A stretch of 64,000 nucleotides of DNA from Dipylidium caninum (taxonomy: Eukaryota > Platyhelminthes > Cestoda > Cyclophyllidea > Dipylidiidae), in assembly GCA_017562135.1 (NCBI GenBank), contig QEYB01001349.1, positions 60,674 through 124,673 of the forward strand, given 5' to 3'. The notes below the pieces were generated by a model that ran no database searches, was not told the DNA's origin, and was given only the letters and a program-made list of their open reading frames with translations. The position numbers and the translations under genes are program-made. Positions 46,801-58,770 of the stretch are shown piece by piece. Numbering within the stretch: position 1 is the stretch's first letter; each line of letters opens with the position of its first letter.

Positions 46801-48074
46801 GAGGTTTTTATGGTCCCTTCGTAAGTCCTGTTGGTAAGTTTTCACGATTTTGCGCAACGCGAACCGGGTCACCTTAGCGCCGCCGAGTAAATTCCGGGCG
46901 CTCCGTCAAAAACAACTTAGCACACGAAGAAGTGGCATGGACTCGCTCCTTACACGCATTACTTAGGGACTTGGCGTTGCGGTGTCGAAAAATGGCGGAG
47001 GCGTGGTGGGCCACTGCACGATCGGGCAAGCTGCGACGGTTTGACAGGCTGCCGTGGAGGCAACTAACTTGTCCGCAGTGGATGTGTCAGTACGGGCGCA
47101 ATTTACCTCCTGTCGGCAGAGCCGAGGCCACCAGAAATAAAATTAGTACTTGCGCCAATTAGAGCAGCACACAATTGGACTTTGTGTATGCGAATTAGTC
47201 TGCGTGCGTCCAAAACATGCTGATGGCTTGACTCGAGCATTTACAGCAAACAAAAAAGAGGCCTTTCCAAAGGCGAGTCAAGGTTAGCGAATTTGCAAGG
47301 AGGCGTTGATTCGGTCCGAGCGATTTGTGCAATATGGTTAGACTGCGGGGGGCAGAACTTTCGAGGCATGGAGGATCATGCACTTCACTCAATGATGGAA
47401 ATGGAAAATTTGGGTTGAGAATGGCGTATCGGGTTGGAGGCACGGTTCTTTCGATTGTGTCCACTTTTGTCTGAATGGGCAGAAATATTCGCTTCTAGGG
47501 GATTACGGCTTGGTGGCCGTGCTTTGGCAAGCTAAAAGAAAGTGGCTCCTTGAGACGCTTGAAAAGGAAGCAATTTTGTTCAAGTGAAAGGCATTTACAG
47601 ATGATAGGAACACTGCGCCAGTGTACAAATTATTTCGGCATCCCATCGATGGACTGTCAGGCCTTCCTTCAATTGTCGATATGGGAAGGACAATTTTGAC
47701 AAGCCGCAAACGCCGATGATCGAATTACCCCGTTCAAGAGTTATTGTCATCATTTGGTTGAATGTTTATTGGCCGGTTAAATTATTAGTGGTTTTGAGCG
47801 CATGCAGACTATTTTGCTCACACAATGTCTGTATAACGTGCTACTCAAATCGATAAAAGTAGACATTTTTATTTCTGTTAAAATATGCCCGGTCCAGGGA
47901 AGCTGCATTGCACCCGAATCGACACTTCTCGACGAATACATTGCATTTCTCGATTGCCTCCTGCCAGACCGTTCCAGCCTGAACGATTGTGTAGTATCCC
48001 GCTTCGTATTGGGTAAACCATAAAATTTGCCACCGGGTCGCGCGAATACACTATGCAAACTTAACAAAACGTAA

Positions 48075-48290
48075 CTAGTCGTGGTGTCATGGCACTGGCG
48101 CAAACGTCACTTCCTGACCACCGCTGCCAAGGCTGACTCCACGTACGAGCCCACTGAGAGCCCCGTGTACAGCATTCAAAAAGCAACAACATTTTCCTCA
48201 GGATTTTGCGCGAATCGGTGCATAAGTTGCCTTCCTTCTATCATGTTTTCAACTTCCCCAGATAAGTGCATCAGGAGAATCCTTCTCTTT
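48075..48290 (+). repeat. Dispersed repeat family 2, copy 2
   Basis: Inverted relative to copy 1 at 46565-46800, with about 1.3 kb between them. No terminal inverted repeats or target-site duplications were identified by eye. Confidence 0.65.
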
Positions 48291-49884
48291 CGGGGAGTTT
48301 GACATATTGAGACCCCTCATTATGTTGACAACACTTGTGAAACTAGGCAAACGAGGAAGCAGAAGATGCAGGTCTTTCTTTCCTCATTCCAGACTATGAA
48401 GATTCAGAAGGCCATTACTGGGGTCATTTGGAGGTCCTGCAATACGAAGTCACGAACAGTAAGGAAATTAGGTGGAGAAACAAAAGAAACGCTGACCGTT
48501 CTGACCTGTGTATATGCCACGAATTTATGTGTTGAGGCGGTCCTTCGATGACGTCCGAGTGTTACTCAAAACCCGAGTTACCAAGACCGCCGAAGAGCAA
48601 GAAATTATTGGAAAGGAGATGCAATCATCACGACACAACTGCAGATATTTTCCATTTCCGTAACTGTTCACAGTGAAGAATCAAATATAAGGAACGCCAC
48701 ATAACGAAGCTTGCGTACGTTATTCACTCATAAGGTCTTCACAGACACTGCACGGAAGACAGCCTTCCAGCATTCTACTGCTTTCCACTCACATCTCCAA
48801 GGCAGGATGGATTTGTCACCTGTCGGGGTGGTTCTCGTGTCTTCTTCCAGACCGAAATTAGTTCGTCTCACCCGCCTCGACAGGGTGTTATTCCGTTGCA
48901 CGTCATCGTCCCATTAATGCCGACATAATTGTCTCCGCAGGTCCAAAGGACGACGTGTTCGGGAAACATCTTCTCCGAACTAAGTCAATGTTGTAGATTT
49001 ACGCTGGTCGCTGAGGCACATGGTTCTCTGCCTCATTGTCATTGACACTTGGTAAGGACGCGACAGACCAGAACGAAAATGGGGGGAATGGGGAGGCGGC
49101 ACACGCTGTCGGCGGAATCTGATACGATTAAACAACTTTGTCGCCCTTTTGTTAACGTCTTTCGTTCCCGCCCCTCTTCAATGGTCGCCTTCGCGGCTTC
49201 ACGCTCTTTCTGCAAAATACCTTATGCAATCCCGTTTTTGCAGGGGGTTCCAAGCGAACCTACCTAGTGTTGACATCTCCTCAGCACACCTGCTTTGGGC
49301 GTAGAGAGCTCGACTCGCCCCCTCGACTTGACCTCCCCGATGCAACATCTCCGGGGAGTTCTGGCGCTGCAGCCTCGAGTGAGTCCCATACTTTGGTGTT
49401 AAAATAAAGCGTGGTCACTTCCGTGTTGGAATTTTTACCTAAGGCGGGGATGGATTGCCCTCAATGGAATGCAACGAGACCAAATTGGCTGAAGGAAGAG
49501 GCGTCACCTCATGAGCTTAATGGCGTGGATTAGAAGCATACTAGAAGGAAAGCACTTCTACTCGTGAATTTACGTAAAGTCGGATACGTGGAAGATCTTA
49601 ACGAAATTATTGTTTGCCTTTAAGCTTTTTCTCACGGCGCACTCAGCAGTGGACGGACTGTCTGCCCAGACACGGTCGAGGTGATTGGGGGATGAACGCA
49701 GTGCTCTCGGCCTCGCTCAACCCTGACAGTCAGGCCCGACCACGGGGTCCCTCGTCATGCGCGCGAAGGAAACTGTCGGGCATTCGGCAGGACCATGAGC
49801 CTTCCTAGTTCCCAACTAACCCGCCTCCAACGCTCTTCTGCCTAATAGAAGCGCTCCACTGCCGGTCTGATATAGTCAACTGGG
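48291..49884. other. G+C-rich stretch, no gene supported
   Basis: Short frames only, no domain, no splice chain, no RNA gene recognised. Confidence 0.4.
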
Positions 49885-50520
49885 TGCGAGTTTCTCCTCA
49901 CTTTCAGCGGGAATAACTAACAGGAAGTAAAATCCACCTGTCGCTCTGCCTTGGGAGGCGTTCTTTGGGGATAGTCGGGGCGTCGAATTAGCGTTCTCTT
50001 GATCCTAGAAGGCCTCATTTGTTCGAACAAGTATCGAAGAGTGTTAATATCATTATTGTGCACGGAAAAGACCAGTCCGAGTCCCGACATCATGTCCAGG
50101 CAGTGGTTAGAGCGTCCAGCGTTGGTTGCAAGCCTCCTGAGTGAAGAAGACTGAGTAAGCGGACGAACGGGTAGGTTGACGAGGTTTGAATGCGTCTCCT
50201 TGTCGTCTTGCCCACCCGTCTGTCAGAGGAGACGTGGTTTGGTGAAGGAGTGAAAAATCCTTGGCCGGTGAAGTTTATGGCACAGACAAGTGGTGGAGCA
50301 GTTTTTGCTGCCATTGGCACCCGAGGCAAGAAGAAGCTGGATGATATCCTTCCACCAAGCGCAGGCCACAGTGGGGTTTTCGAAAAGCGACTTTGAATAG
50401 TTTCGTGCTGGGCACCTGTGCCCGTGATGATGACGAGGAACCGACACTCTCGCATTCTCCGGTTTTGCGATCCGACCGCCTCCGTGCGCCATTCAGCGGC
50501 AAATTTGGGCCTTGAGTTCA
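49885..50520 (-). repeat. Dispersed repeat family 1, copy 2 (inverted)
   Basis: Read on minus it carries block A (ggcggtcggatcgcaaaacc, then cgtcatcatcacg, then cacgaaac), ctactcagtcttc, tgcctggacatgatgtcggg, and block E (ggatcaagagaacgctaatt, ttattcccgctgaaagtgag), in the same order as copy 1 at 42020-42705. Confidence 0.75.
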
Positions 50521-52131
50521 CGTGGAATAAGAAAATTACCCCTCACATCCCCTGCGGCCGCAAGAGTTGGCTAGAGAGGTTAGGCAGTAATTTGCGGAGG
50601 AGGGCGGTCTCCCCTTTGCTACACTTGGCCGCTGCATGCCCGTAAGACCTTCGTGAGAGTCGTGCCGCGCTCTCTGCGTCGACACCACGAAGGCGCACAT
50701 CGCTGGACAAGCACTGTTTCGCGATTGATGTAATCGCCTCACAGAGACTTGGAATGACCTGCTATTTTCGAATAAATACTCACCGAAACACCGGTCCCGC
50801 AGGTGTGGATTCCGCGAGAGAGAGAGAGGGAGGGAGAGAGACTCGTGCAGCGCCGTTGTGATGAACGGTGCGTCGTAACGTGCAGGCGCGGCGAGTGTCA
50901 CGTCGGCTGGATTGAGAAAAATGTCAATCAAAAGGGAAAGACATTCCACCAACCGGACGCCGGTCGCCAAAAGGACGTACAAGCATCTCCCATCTTCGGG
51001 GTGAAAAGGCAGTAAGGAAGATATGCAGCGTTGTGGTACATCGCGGCATGCCATGGCATTTTGTCACTGAAGAACCGCAGGAGGAATTGCGAATAAAAAA
51101 ACAAAATTAGAAACGTGTGGGGGGCAAGTCAATGAGCCCGGGTGATTCCCTCATTCCGCGGATGCGCGCCAAGTGCGATCGGGGGCTGAGAGTCACCGTG
51201 GCATTGCAGGGGCCAGTTGACAACAGATTTACGAAGAAGTTGGTCGGGTGGTCGTTGGAGCGGCCAAATTCCTTCAACCAACCTGCCACGAATGATAATA
51301 CAAGAAGATACGACGCAGAAACCACAAGATGACAGACTTTTCGGTCCAGGACAATGGCAATAGGAAATTAACAGTTTCGTCTCGTCACTTTCTGATGCAT
51401 CCTCGAATAAATGCAACATCTCTGGATTAGGAAAACGCACAAGTGCACAATTGTACCGATTCTTTGGGGAATTCGTTCGCCTCTCCAATGGTGTTGAGGC
51501 CGCGAAAATGAAGAACGCATCGATAAGGGCTTTTTCAATTCTTTATCGCATACATTTGCCGTGCACGTCTTATCGTTTCAGGGGTTTTGCAGGAGTTCCA
51601 CCAGAGAGCCGAAATAACAGTCTTCTGGACTGATTGAGAAGGCATATTCGGAGGTGAGCCCCATCTAGTGCAGAAGGCGATGTTGGCAGAATTACTCGGT
51701 CAAGCCGGCCAACATGTCTCGGACCGGGGGCGCCTCCTCGTGGCCTCCCAGCTGAGACCTGGGTCACTCCCCCAACCCCCCCGGGGCACATAGGACGGCT
51801 CCCATCCCCGGGGGTTTACCCGGCCACAGTGTTGGGGCTGAGGTCGCTGCCTCAGTATCCATCGGCCGGGTCTGGTGGGAGCGGCGGATTCTCGCGTGGT
51901 GACGCTGCGGAGGTTGGACGTCTTCGGACTTCGCAGGGCACAAAGGTGCATGTACATTTCCCCGAACCTACCAGACCTCTCCCTTCTTGGGCTGCATTCT
52001 GTACTACTGTTGTTGTTGCATTTTTGTTGTGTTGCATGGGCAGTTGGCCCCCAAAAATGTATGTTAAGGTAAGCCAAATGCCTCGTCAATCTAATTAGTG
52101 ACGCGCATGAAATGGATTAACGAGATTCCTG

Positions 52132-52180
<49 letters not shown>

Positions 52181-52187
52181 CAGAATC

Positions 52188-52227
<40 letters not shown>

Positions 52228-52894
52228 ACTTTGTGAAGAGACATGGCGGGTGTAGCAGTAAGTGGAGACTCGATACTCGCCTCCCTGTGCGGCGATGTCG
52301 GGACGAAGGTGAAAGACCACTACCATCATTGTTCTTTACTTATTCAGTGAAGCGGGTTTTGATCATTGGTTGAGTGAATCAATCAATGAATGAATGAGTA
52401 TATTGGCATTGAAGCACATGTCGGTGCGTGGGAGGCCGCGTGTCCCCCTGCGTCGACATCATCGGCTGCAGCTGATTGGCCGCAGTGTGCTGGCCGCACG
52501 GCTCGCCTGTCATTGGTGCGTCTACTGATTGTCGGTGAATGCATTGATTGGTTAGTGCGGGCTGTGGTGGGTGCACGCGCGGACTGCGGTGTTACCAGTC
52601 AGTGGTGTGCGACGTGCGACCCGATCAGGCGGGGAGTTTGACTGGGGCGGTACGCCTGTCAAAGTGTAACGCAGGTGACCCAACGTGAGCTCAGCCGGGA
52701 CAGAAACCTGGCGTAGAGTAGAAGGGCAAAAGCTCGCTTGATTTTGATTTTCAGTACGAATTACAGACCGCGAAAGCGCGGCTTACCCACCCATTTGATG
52801 ATGCGATATTCCGAGTTTGAAGCAAGAGGTGTCAGAAAAGTTACTACAGGGGTGACTGGCTTTTGGAGGCCGCGTGTCCCCCGTGTGTCTTCGG
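50521..52894. other. G+C-rich stretch, no gene supported
   Basis: Includes a GA-rich tract near 50815-50841 (gagagagagagagggaggga). The 172-codon minus-strand frame at 50536-51054 has no recognisable motif. Confidence 0.4.
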
Positions 52895-53110
52895 CCATAG
52901 AGACTGAAGGAGAGAAGAAGCCGGTCGACGTCCTTCTTCCAACTGCAGGCAGCACTGACATGCGCCGAAAGCGAGTTTTAAATGGGTTCGTGCGAAGGAC
53001 CAGTGCTCGAGACGACACCTCGGCCCAAACGATTGTCGAGAAGCCGATCGCCTCTCGTCCCACGATTTTGGCGATGCGGTCTCACGCCCACGTTGCCACG
53101 AACGCGCCGT
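52895..53110 (-). repeat. Dispersed repeat family 1, copy 3a (block A, inverted)
   Basis: The reverse complement reads gggacgagaggcgatcggct, then cgaggtgtcgtctcgagcac and acgaacccatttaaaactcg, matching copy 4 at 55460-55560. Confidence 0.75.
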
Positions 53111-53144
53111 TACATGGTCACTGGTGAGGCAAGTGTAGCTCAAC

Positions 53145-53645
53145 ACCTTCCCGCAACTCTGTTTTGCCTGAGCAATTTGTCGGGGCGTGGGAGTGGCATC
53201 CCCAGCCTCCCGGCGTTGAACCTCAGATTGGTTCGCACAAATATGAAAGAGGAGCCTTTGCGACCGCGACAGAGCGCTAGGGAGCCCTCGGCGGATTTCA
53301 ACTCTAAAATGAAATGCTTATTCGAGTGGAATCAAGCCATACTTTTTTTTAGGCAGTTCCTCCTTCTTCACCACAGGCATTTCCAATAGATTGGGCGACA
53401 ACCACAGCGGCAAGAAAGCAGATGTTGGTGGTTGACAGGGACTCCTTTCGAGTTAGTTAAGAGATTCGTCCCCACGCAAAGGAGACGTTACAGTCCATTC
53501 TTCTAACTCTAAGACGTCGCTTTGAATGTAGACAACTCGCCCTATTTACACAATTCACGATGCTTGATGCTACGAAATGGAGTGGTATCCGGCGAAAAGG
53601 CAGATGTGGTGCTCAGTTTAAGTAGGCTCGGACTGATAAGATAGT
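53145..53645 (+). repeat. Dispersed repeat family 1, copy 3b (blocks B and C)
   Basis: Block B: aatttgtcggggcgtgggag, cacaaatatgaaagaggagc, ctctaaaatgaaat, cacaggcatttc. It is shared in order with 55905-56225. Block C: tgtagacaactcgccctatt with gatgcttg nearby, shared with 58630-58690. It is oriented opposite to the adjacent copy 3a. Confidence 0.75.
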
Positions 53646-54694
53646 GATTCACGAGGTCTACGAGGCTTATTAATATAATTTTCATATTGAAATGGGTTAA
53701 TTCGGCTCCAATTCCACGACGCCGACAAGGCGTTGGAGGGACGGAAGGCAAACAGTTCTTTCAAGGAAGAGACGATTGCATGGCAGGAGTGGCCGACTCG
53801 CCCATCGCATCTCGCTGTGTAGTGGGTAGCCTCAGCGCAGAATGAAATCGGACCTGAGGAGAGCCTTCGTTGCGTAGATGGCGAAATTTGCTGGACAGGC
53901 GGTTAACCGGTTACAGGGACTGCATGGCCAAAGGTTAAATGGGCGTGTGGGGCTGCGGACGCCTTCGGGACGTGGATCTAGCCGCAGAAGTCGTGGTTCC
54001 GGTGTGATGAATTCCACTTAAATCACACGTAGGCGGTTGAGGTCGGCAGCAGCGAGTTCATCACCCACTTCCACCGTCCACGTGTTGTCGCGACATGACC
54101 CCGTCCAAATGGCATCACTTGGGCCCCATCTGCTGCGACAGTTTCCACTTACATGTTTTACCGAGTGAGTCAGGTGAAAAATTTTCTTGTACATTGCATT
54201 ACCTTGCGTGTCTCGAAATGCAATGTCAACGAGAACTTCGCTCATTTCCCACTTGCTGGCACTTAACACACACACAAGAAGACACAATTTCGACAGGGCT
54301 TCTGCCACCCCCAATTCAGGCGACACGGCGAGCTGAAGCGCTTTCCTTACAACCTGGTTGAAATCCGCGCCGTTAAATGCATCAGGCGAGTGCTCCGACT
54401 TCAGCCACTTTGGTTTGATGAGCATCCACCCACTCGACGTCTGCGTGGCAGACCTCTCAACTAACCGCATTTCCGCACACGTCCTCGACCCGCAAAGTCT
54501 CGGGCATCCTCTCCCAACGAAGAAGTCGGAAATGGAAGTCGTGGCCTCCTTCCACCTTCCACTGGTTAGGAGCAGCATAATGAAAGGCAATAGAAGGCGA
54601 ACGGTCGAGTGAATGAGTGTGGGGGTAGCCACCACTGTCGGAAACAGTCTGAAAGAGGCGCCCATCGAGTTCACTACGTGAAAGTATAGAGTGG

Positions 54695-54735
54695 AGGGAA
54701 GAGAAGAGAAGAGAAGGAAGAGAAGGGAAGAAAAC
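54695..54735. repeat. GAAGA-type tandem repeat
   Basis: gagaagagaagagaaggaag-like purine run. Confidence 0.75.
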
Positions 54736-55439
54736 ACAGTGCGTGCTCACCTTTCGAAAAGGCCTCTCTCTACCCCTAAAAGAGACGAGCAATCAGGATA
54801 AACGCTTTAATGCTTGAGAATGTTTACGGAGATGTGGACGGGTGTGGAAAGGAGAGATGGTTCCTTGGAGAAATACTGGAGTATGGCCAAAGATTCCACT
54901 CGCCATTCCTGGCCATTCGTCGAAAAGCACCGAAACAAGATGTTACCGCGACCGACAGGTTATGTTTTTTTGCATTTAACCAAGACAACCTCCGTCCGAA
55001 CGAGTGCGACAACAGCTGAGCCGGGAAAGGCGAGTCATTGAAGTGCGCTGCCTGTCAACATTCTCTTTCTCCTCGCCACTGTGGACGGGTGGCAGAAATG
55101 CTCTGACAGTGCGCCGAGGCGAGGCTGCGGCAGTTCGGCTACGAAAATGCCTTATTCACCTCACTTCCAGTTAGTTATCAGTGGCGCGTAATCGTTTTCC
55201 TTACCAAACTCCAGGGAAACAGTCGCCTCCGCCGTAACATGCAACACTGAGGGTTAAACAGGCGTCGCCGAAGTGTGCGTCGTTCACGTCGACTCCCACG
55301 AAGATGTTAAGTTTGCCTCCGGGCAACACGCTGTTAAATGAAGTCCCAAACGAATCCAACAAATTAAGGCCCTAAATCCCGGGGCAATGATTTGCGTTAG
55401 AAGAAAAGTGGGGGCACAAATCTTCTCTTCTCGCGGTGT

Positions 55440-56225
55440 GGCGGTGAGGTCGGATCGCCAAGTCGGACGACGAGACGGCGATCGGCGTCTCGACCACCGT
55501 TTTCCACCGACTTGTCATCACGAGCGCTGCTCCTCCACACGAAACCCATTTAAAACTCGCCCTTTCGTGAACGTCATTGCTGCCCTCGGCCGAGCACGAG
55601 GGGGAATCAACGCGCGTCTTCTCGCTCGCGGTGTCACTGGCAGCCAAAACTGCTTTCACCGAGGGTCGATTGGCAACATTCCTTGGTGACCAAGCGTCAG
55701 CATTTCCACTGTTCCACTGCTTTATTTTGTCCTTTCTGTTCGCATTCAATCCGCCGAAAGGAGTGCGCAAACAAGACGACGAGGAGGTGCACCCAAGTCC
55801 ACTCAACCTTCCACGCTCGGCCGCTACTCAGTCTTCCCTCATCACCCACGCACATCGCTTAGAGGACGGGTGGACAGTTTGGGGGGAGCTCCAACACACA
55901 GCTGCCCTGGATGATTTGTCGGGGCGTTCAGCGGCATCGCCAGTCTCCCGGAAGGCAGCTCAGATTGTTGGCACAAATGTGAAAGAGGAGCCAGTGCGAC
56001 TGCCGCAATGACGCGATGCCGCTTCAGTGTGTGGATCGCGACATCTCGTGGGTTTTAATTCTAAAATGAAATAATCATTTGACTGGAATGGAGCCACACT
56101 GTGTTTTTGGCCATTCTGTGACTTCGTTGTCTCCACTACAGGCATTTCGGAGAGGTTTCGGTCAGACAACCACAGAGCGAGAAAAACACGCGTTGCCCGT
56201 CGACAGGCAGCAGAATGGCTTGCAA
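55440..56225 (+). repeat. Dispersed repeat family 1, copy 4 (longest: blocks A, cgctactcagtcttcc, B)
   Basis: A: gatcggcgtctcgaccaccg and acgaaacccatttaaaactc; middle: gccgctactcagtcttccct; B: gctgccctggatgatttgtc, cacaaatgtgaaagaggagc, ctctaaaatgaaat-like and actacaggcatttc. This copy links the A and B blocks into one element of about 0.8 kb. Confidence 0.8.
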
Positions 56226-58189
56226 CGCCTCCTTCGCAATGGCGATGACCTCCTGTCACTCCCCGGGCTCCTGCCCAGAAAGTGAGGCAGTGCGAAGGGA
56301 GTTCGCTGTCAACGCCGATGCCTGTTTTCTTGCTGTGTGGTCCGTGCCGAAACCTGTGCGAGATGACTTTGGTGGAGACACTTTTAGAGGCATAGCGAAC
56401 GCAGACTGATCACAGTCGCGTCCTCGCAGTGTCGGCCTGTCCTCCCGTCCATATTTGCCTACGCCACCTGAAGTCGCCTGTCTCCAAGGCTAAATTTGTG
56501 AACAAAGTTAATAGTAAACATTTTTATCAAGAAATCGTCTGTTTGTCTGGCTTGGCTCTCAAAGTCCTTACCAGAAATAAAAGTCGCCGATGCCGCAACC
56601 TCGTCCCGAGGCGTCGTAGGTCGTCGCAGGCCCACCAGGTGTGCCTATGAAACAGTGTGGGTTAAAACTACAAGACTTTGCAATTACCTCGCTGAGATGA
56701 GTGTGGAATTAGGTGTCATTCAACAATTGCCGACTAACCGCGATTCACCATGCTCTTCGCAAAATAGAAATGTGGTGAGTGAGGAGACTGGTTGACGCTT
56801 TCCTGCGGCAAGCAGCATTGAGTTTGTGTGCACTGTCAAGCGTGGTGATGCTTTCGAATGGCCATTGACGGTGACAGACAAGACGTCTTCAAGTGGACTG
56901 GTCAACGCTGGCATTCCGAATGCACTTGGAGGTTGCCTTAGCAGATGCGGCCAAGTCGTGACGTCTGTCTGCGGTCCACGGCACCACGACAGGTTGGACA
57001 GGTGGGAGGGCGAAATTCTTCGGCGACACAGTCACATGAGCAGGAGATGGAGTGGCGGTGGGGTGGGGTGGGCGGGGAGAGAGGAGGAAGGAGGGAGGTT
57101 GAGGGAATGCAGGGATGTGGGATACCAGGGCAGCAAGTGGAATCTTTAACGCCCAGTCTTCATCCGTCGTGGAGTCTGTCGTGAGGGCGAATGAGAAAAG
57201 CTGTCTGTTACGTGACACAACTCGACTCACGCAACTACACGCGCCTTTCGTTCCTCGCGTCCCCCTCAGACATCTTTCATCAAGTTCTCCTCCCGAATAC
57301 ACGCGCTCCCCCCTCTCCACTTGCATTCGTGTGCGTGCAGCGGTGCGACGAGGCAGAACCCAAGAAAACAATCCCAACAATAAAACGGTCGCCCTCCTTT
57401 GTACCAGGTAACAGAGAGAGTTAAGAAGACGCCGCCAATGCGTGTGCTGTTAGCGTCGAAGGAGAGGGTGTGACACGACCCCCACACGGAGGTGCGTAAA
57501 ACTTGCTACGCGAGGTACGCTGTTCCACGAAGCCCAAACGCTTCAAATTAGCGCCGCCGTCTACCTCCGGAGAGGTGAGCACGGGCTCGGCCACTCTCGC
57601 ATGCCAGTTAAAACTAAGAAAAATGTGACCTGAGCTTGCGCCACTTTCTGACCACTTTGAAGTTGGTCACGGCCAGGAGATTGCTGCAAGCGGAATGGAA
57701 AAGCGAAAGCCTCATGTTCAAACACTGCCAAAATGCCTGCAAATCTCTCGTCGGACGTCTGTTGAATTCGCCTTTTTCGATTGGAGTTGTATCCCGCATC
57801 ACCACGCACATCACTTGACGAAGTGAGGGCAAAACGGAGAGGACTCTAACAGCTGCCTGGACATCTTGTCGAGAATATTTTCATATGGGGAACTTGTTTC
57901 CACTCGGAGCTGAATTCCACCAACTTCTCAATGAAGTGATTTCGGGTGTTATACGGCCCTATAATTTTGCCACTCACACCAGCCGCTCATGCGCCCTGCA
58001 GACAGACAGTCGCGCACGCGGCACAAAAACCTCTGTAGGGCGGAAAGGGCGTCCGGCTCCTTTCCCCCTCCCCTGCCCATGGCATTCACCCCGTCGGCGG
58101 AGAGAGCGTGTGAGCCCTCGACGACAAGGAGGTGCACTGGCAGTCCAGGAATCTACTTTTCCACCTTCGTCCTCTGCTCGCCCGCGTGC
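56226..58189. other. G+C-rich stretch, no gene supported
   Basis: Large frames on both strands (for example 163 codons on minus at 56889-57380) with no motif. A short B-like string (cagctgcctggacatcttgt) occurs near 57850. Confidence 0.4.
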
Positions 58190-58770
58190 TTCACCCAGAA
58201 GACCTTGTGAGCAAAGTCGAGCAGCGCCAACAGCTGCCTGGACGATTTGGCCGAGGCGTGGGATTGGCATCCCCCAATCGTGACAATGTCACGATGGTGC
58301 TCAGCTAACGCAAGGAAGACCTCCCGTGGCTTAGTTGGATTAGAATCAAGCTCATACTTCCTGTTTGGCATTTCTCCCCCGTTACCACGGGCCATTTCTG
58401 ACAAATTTAATTCCTTGAGACACTGACGCAAGCCAAGTAAGACGAGTTGGTCGTAGACGGCGTGCTCCTTTTGCTCCTTCGTCCCTACATTTATGATCCC
58501 GCTTCTTTCACTCTAAAAACGGCCTCGACCCCTTTGAGTAGTAACCGGGTCATCTCCATGCCAAGGCGACGCTTAAAAGGCACGCACTCTTCTTGGCATC
58601 GAGCACACTCGGGCAAGTTCACATCAAATGTTGAGTGTGGACAACTCGCCCTATTTTACCACTTTGGTTGAAGATGCTTGGTGCGATGAGAACTGCGGTT
58701 TGGAGTCGACCGAAGAAGTCGATGCTGGGTCCAGTTTACATAGGCCTCATGTTGACATGCTGCCGACTCA
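58190..58770 (+). repeat. Dispersed repeat family 1, copy 5 (parts of B, then C)
   Basis: cagctgcctggacgatttgg, then gaggcgtgggattggcatcc (block B), then tgtggacaactcgccctatt and gatgcttgg (block C). Confidence 0.65.

Noticed and set aside
54018..54737. 239-codon minus-strand frame with a hydrophobic start (secreted-protein look)
   Set aside because: The first codon is not ATG; a later Met gives a signal-like stretch, but there is no domain match, no splice chain, and many equally long chance frames exist in this G+C-rich region.
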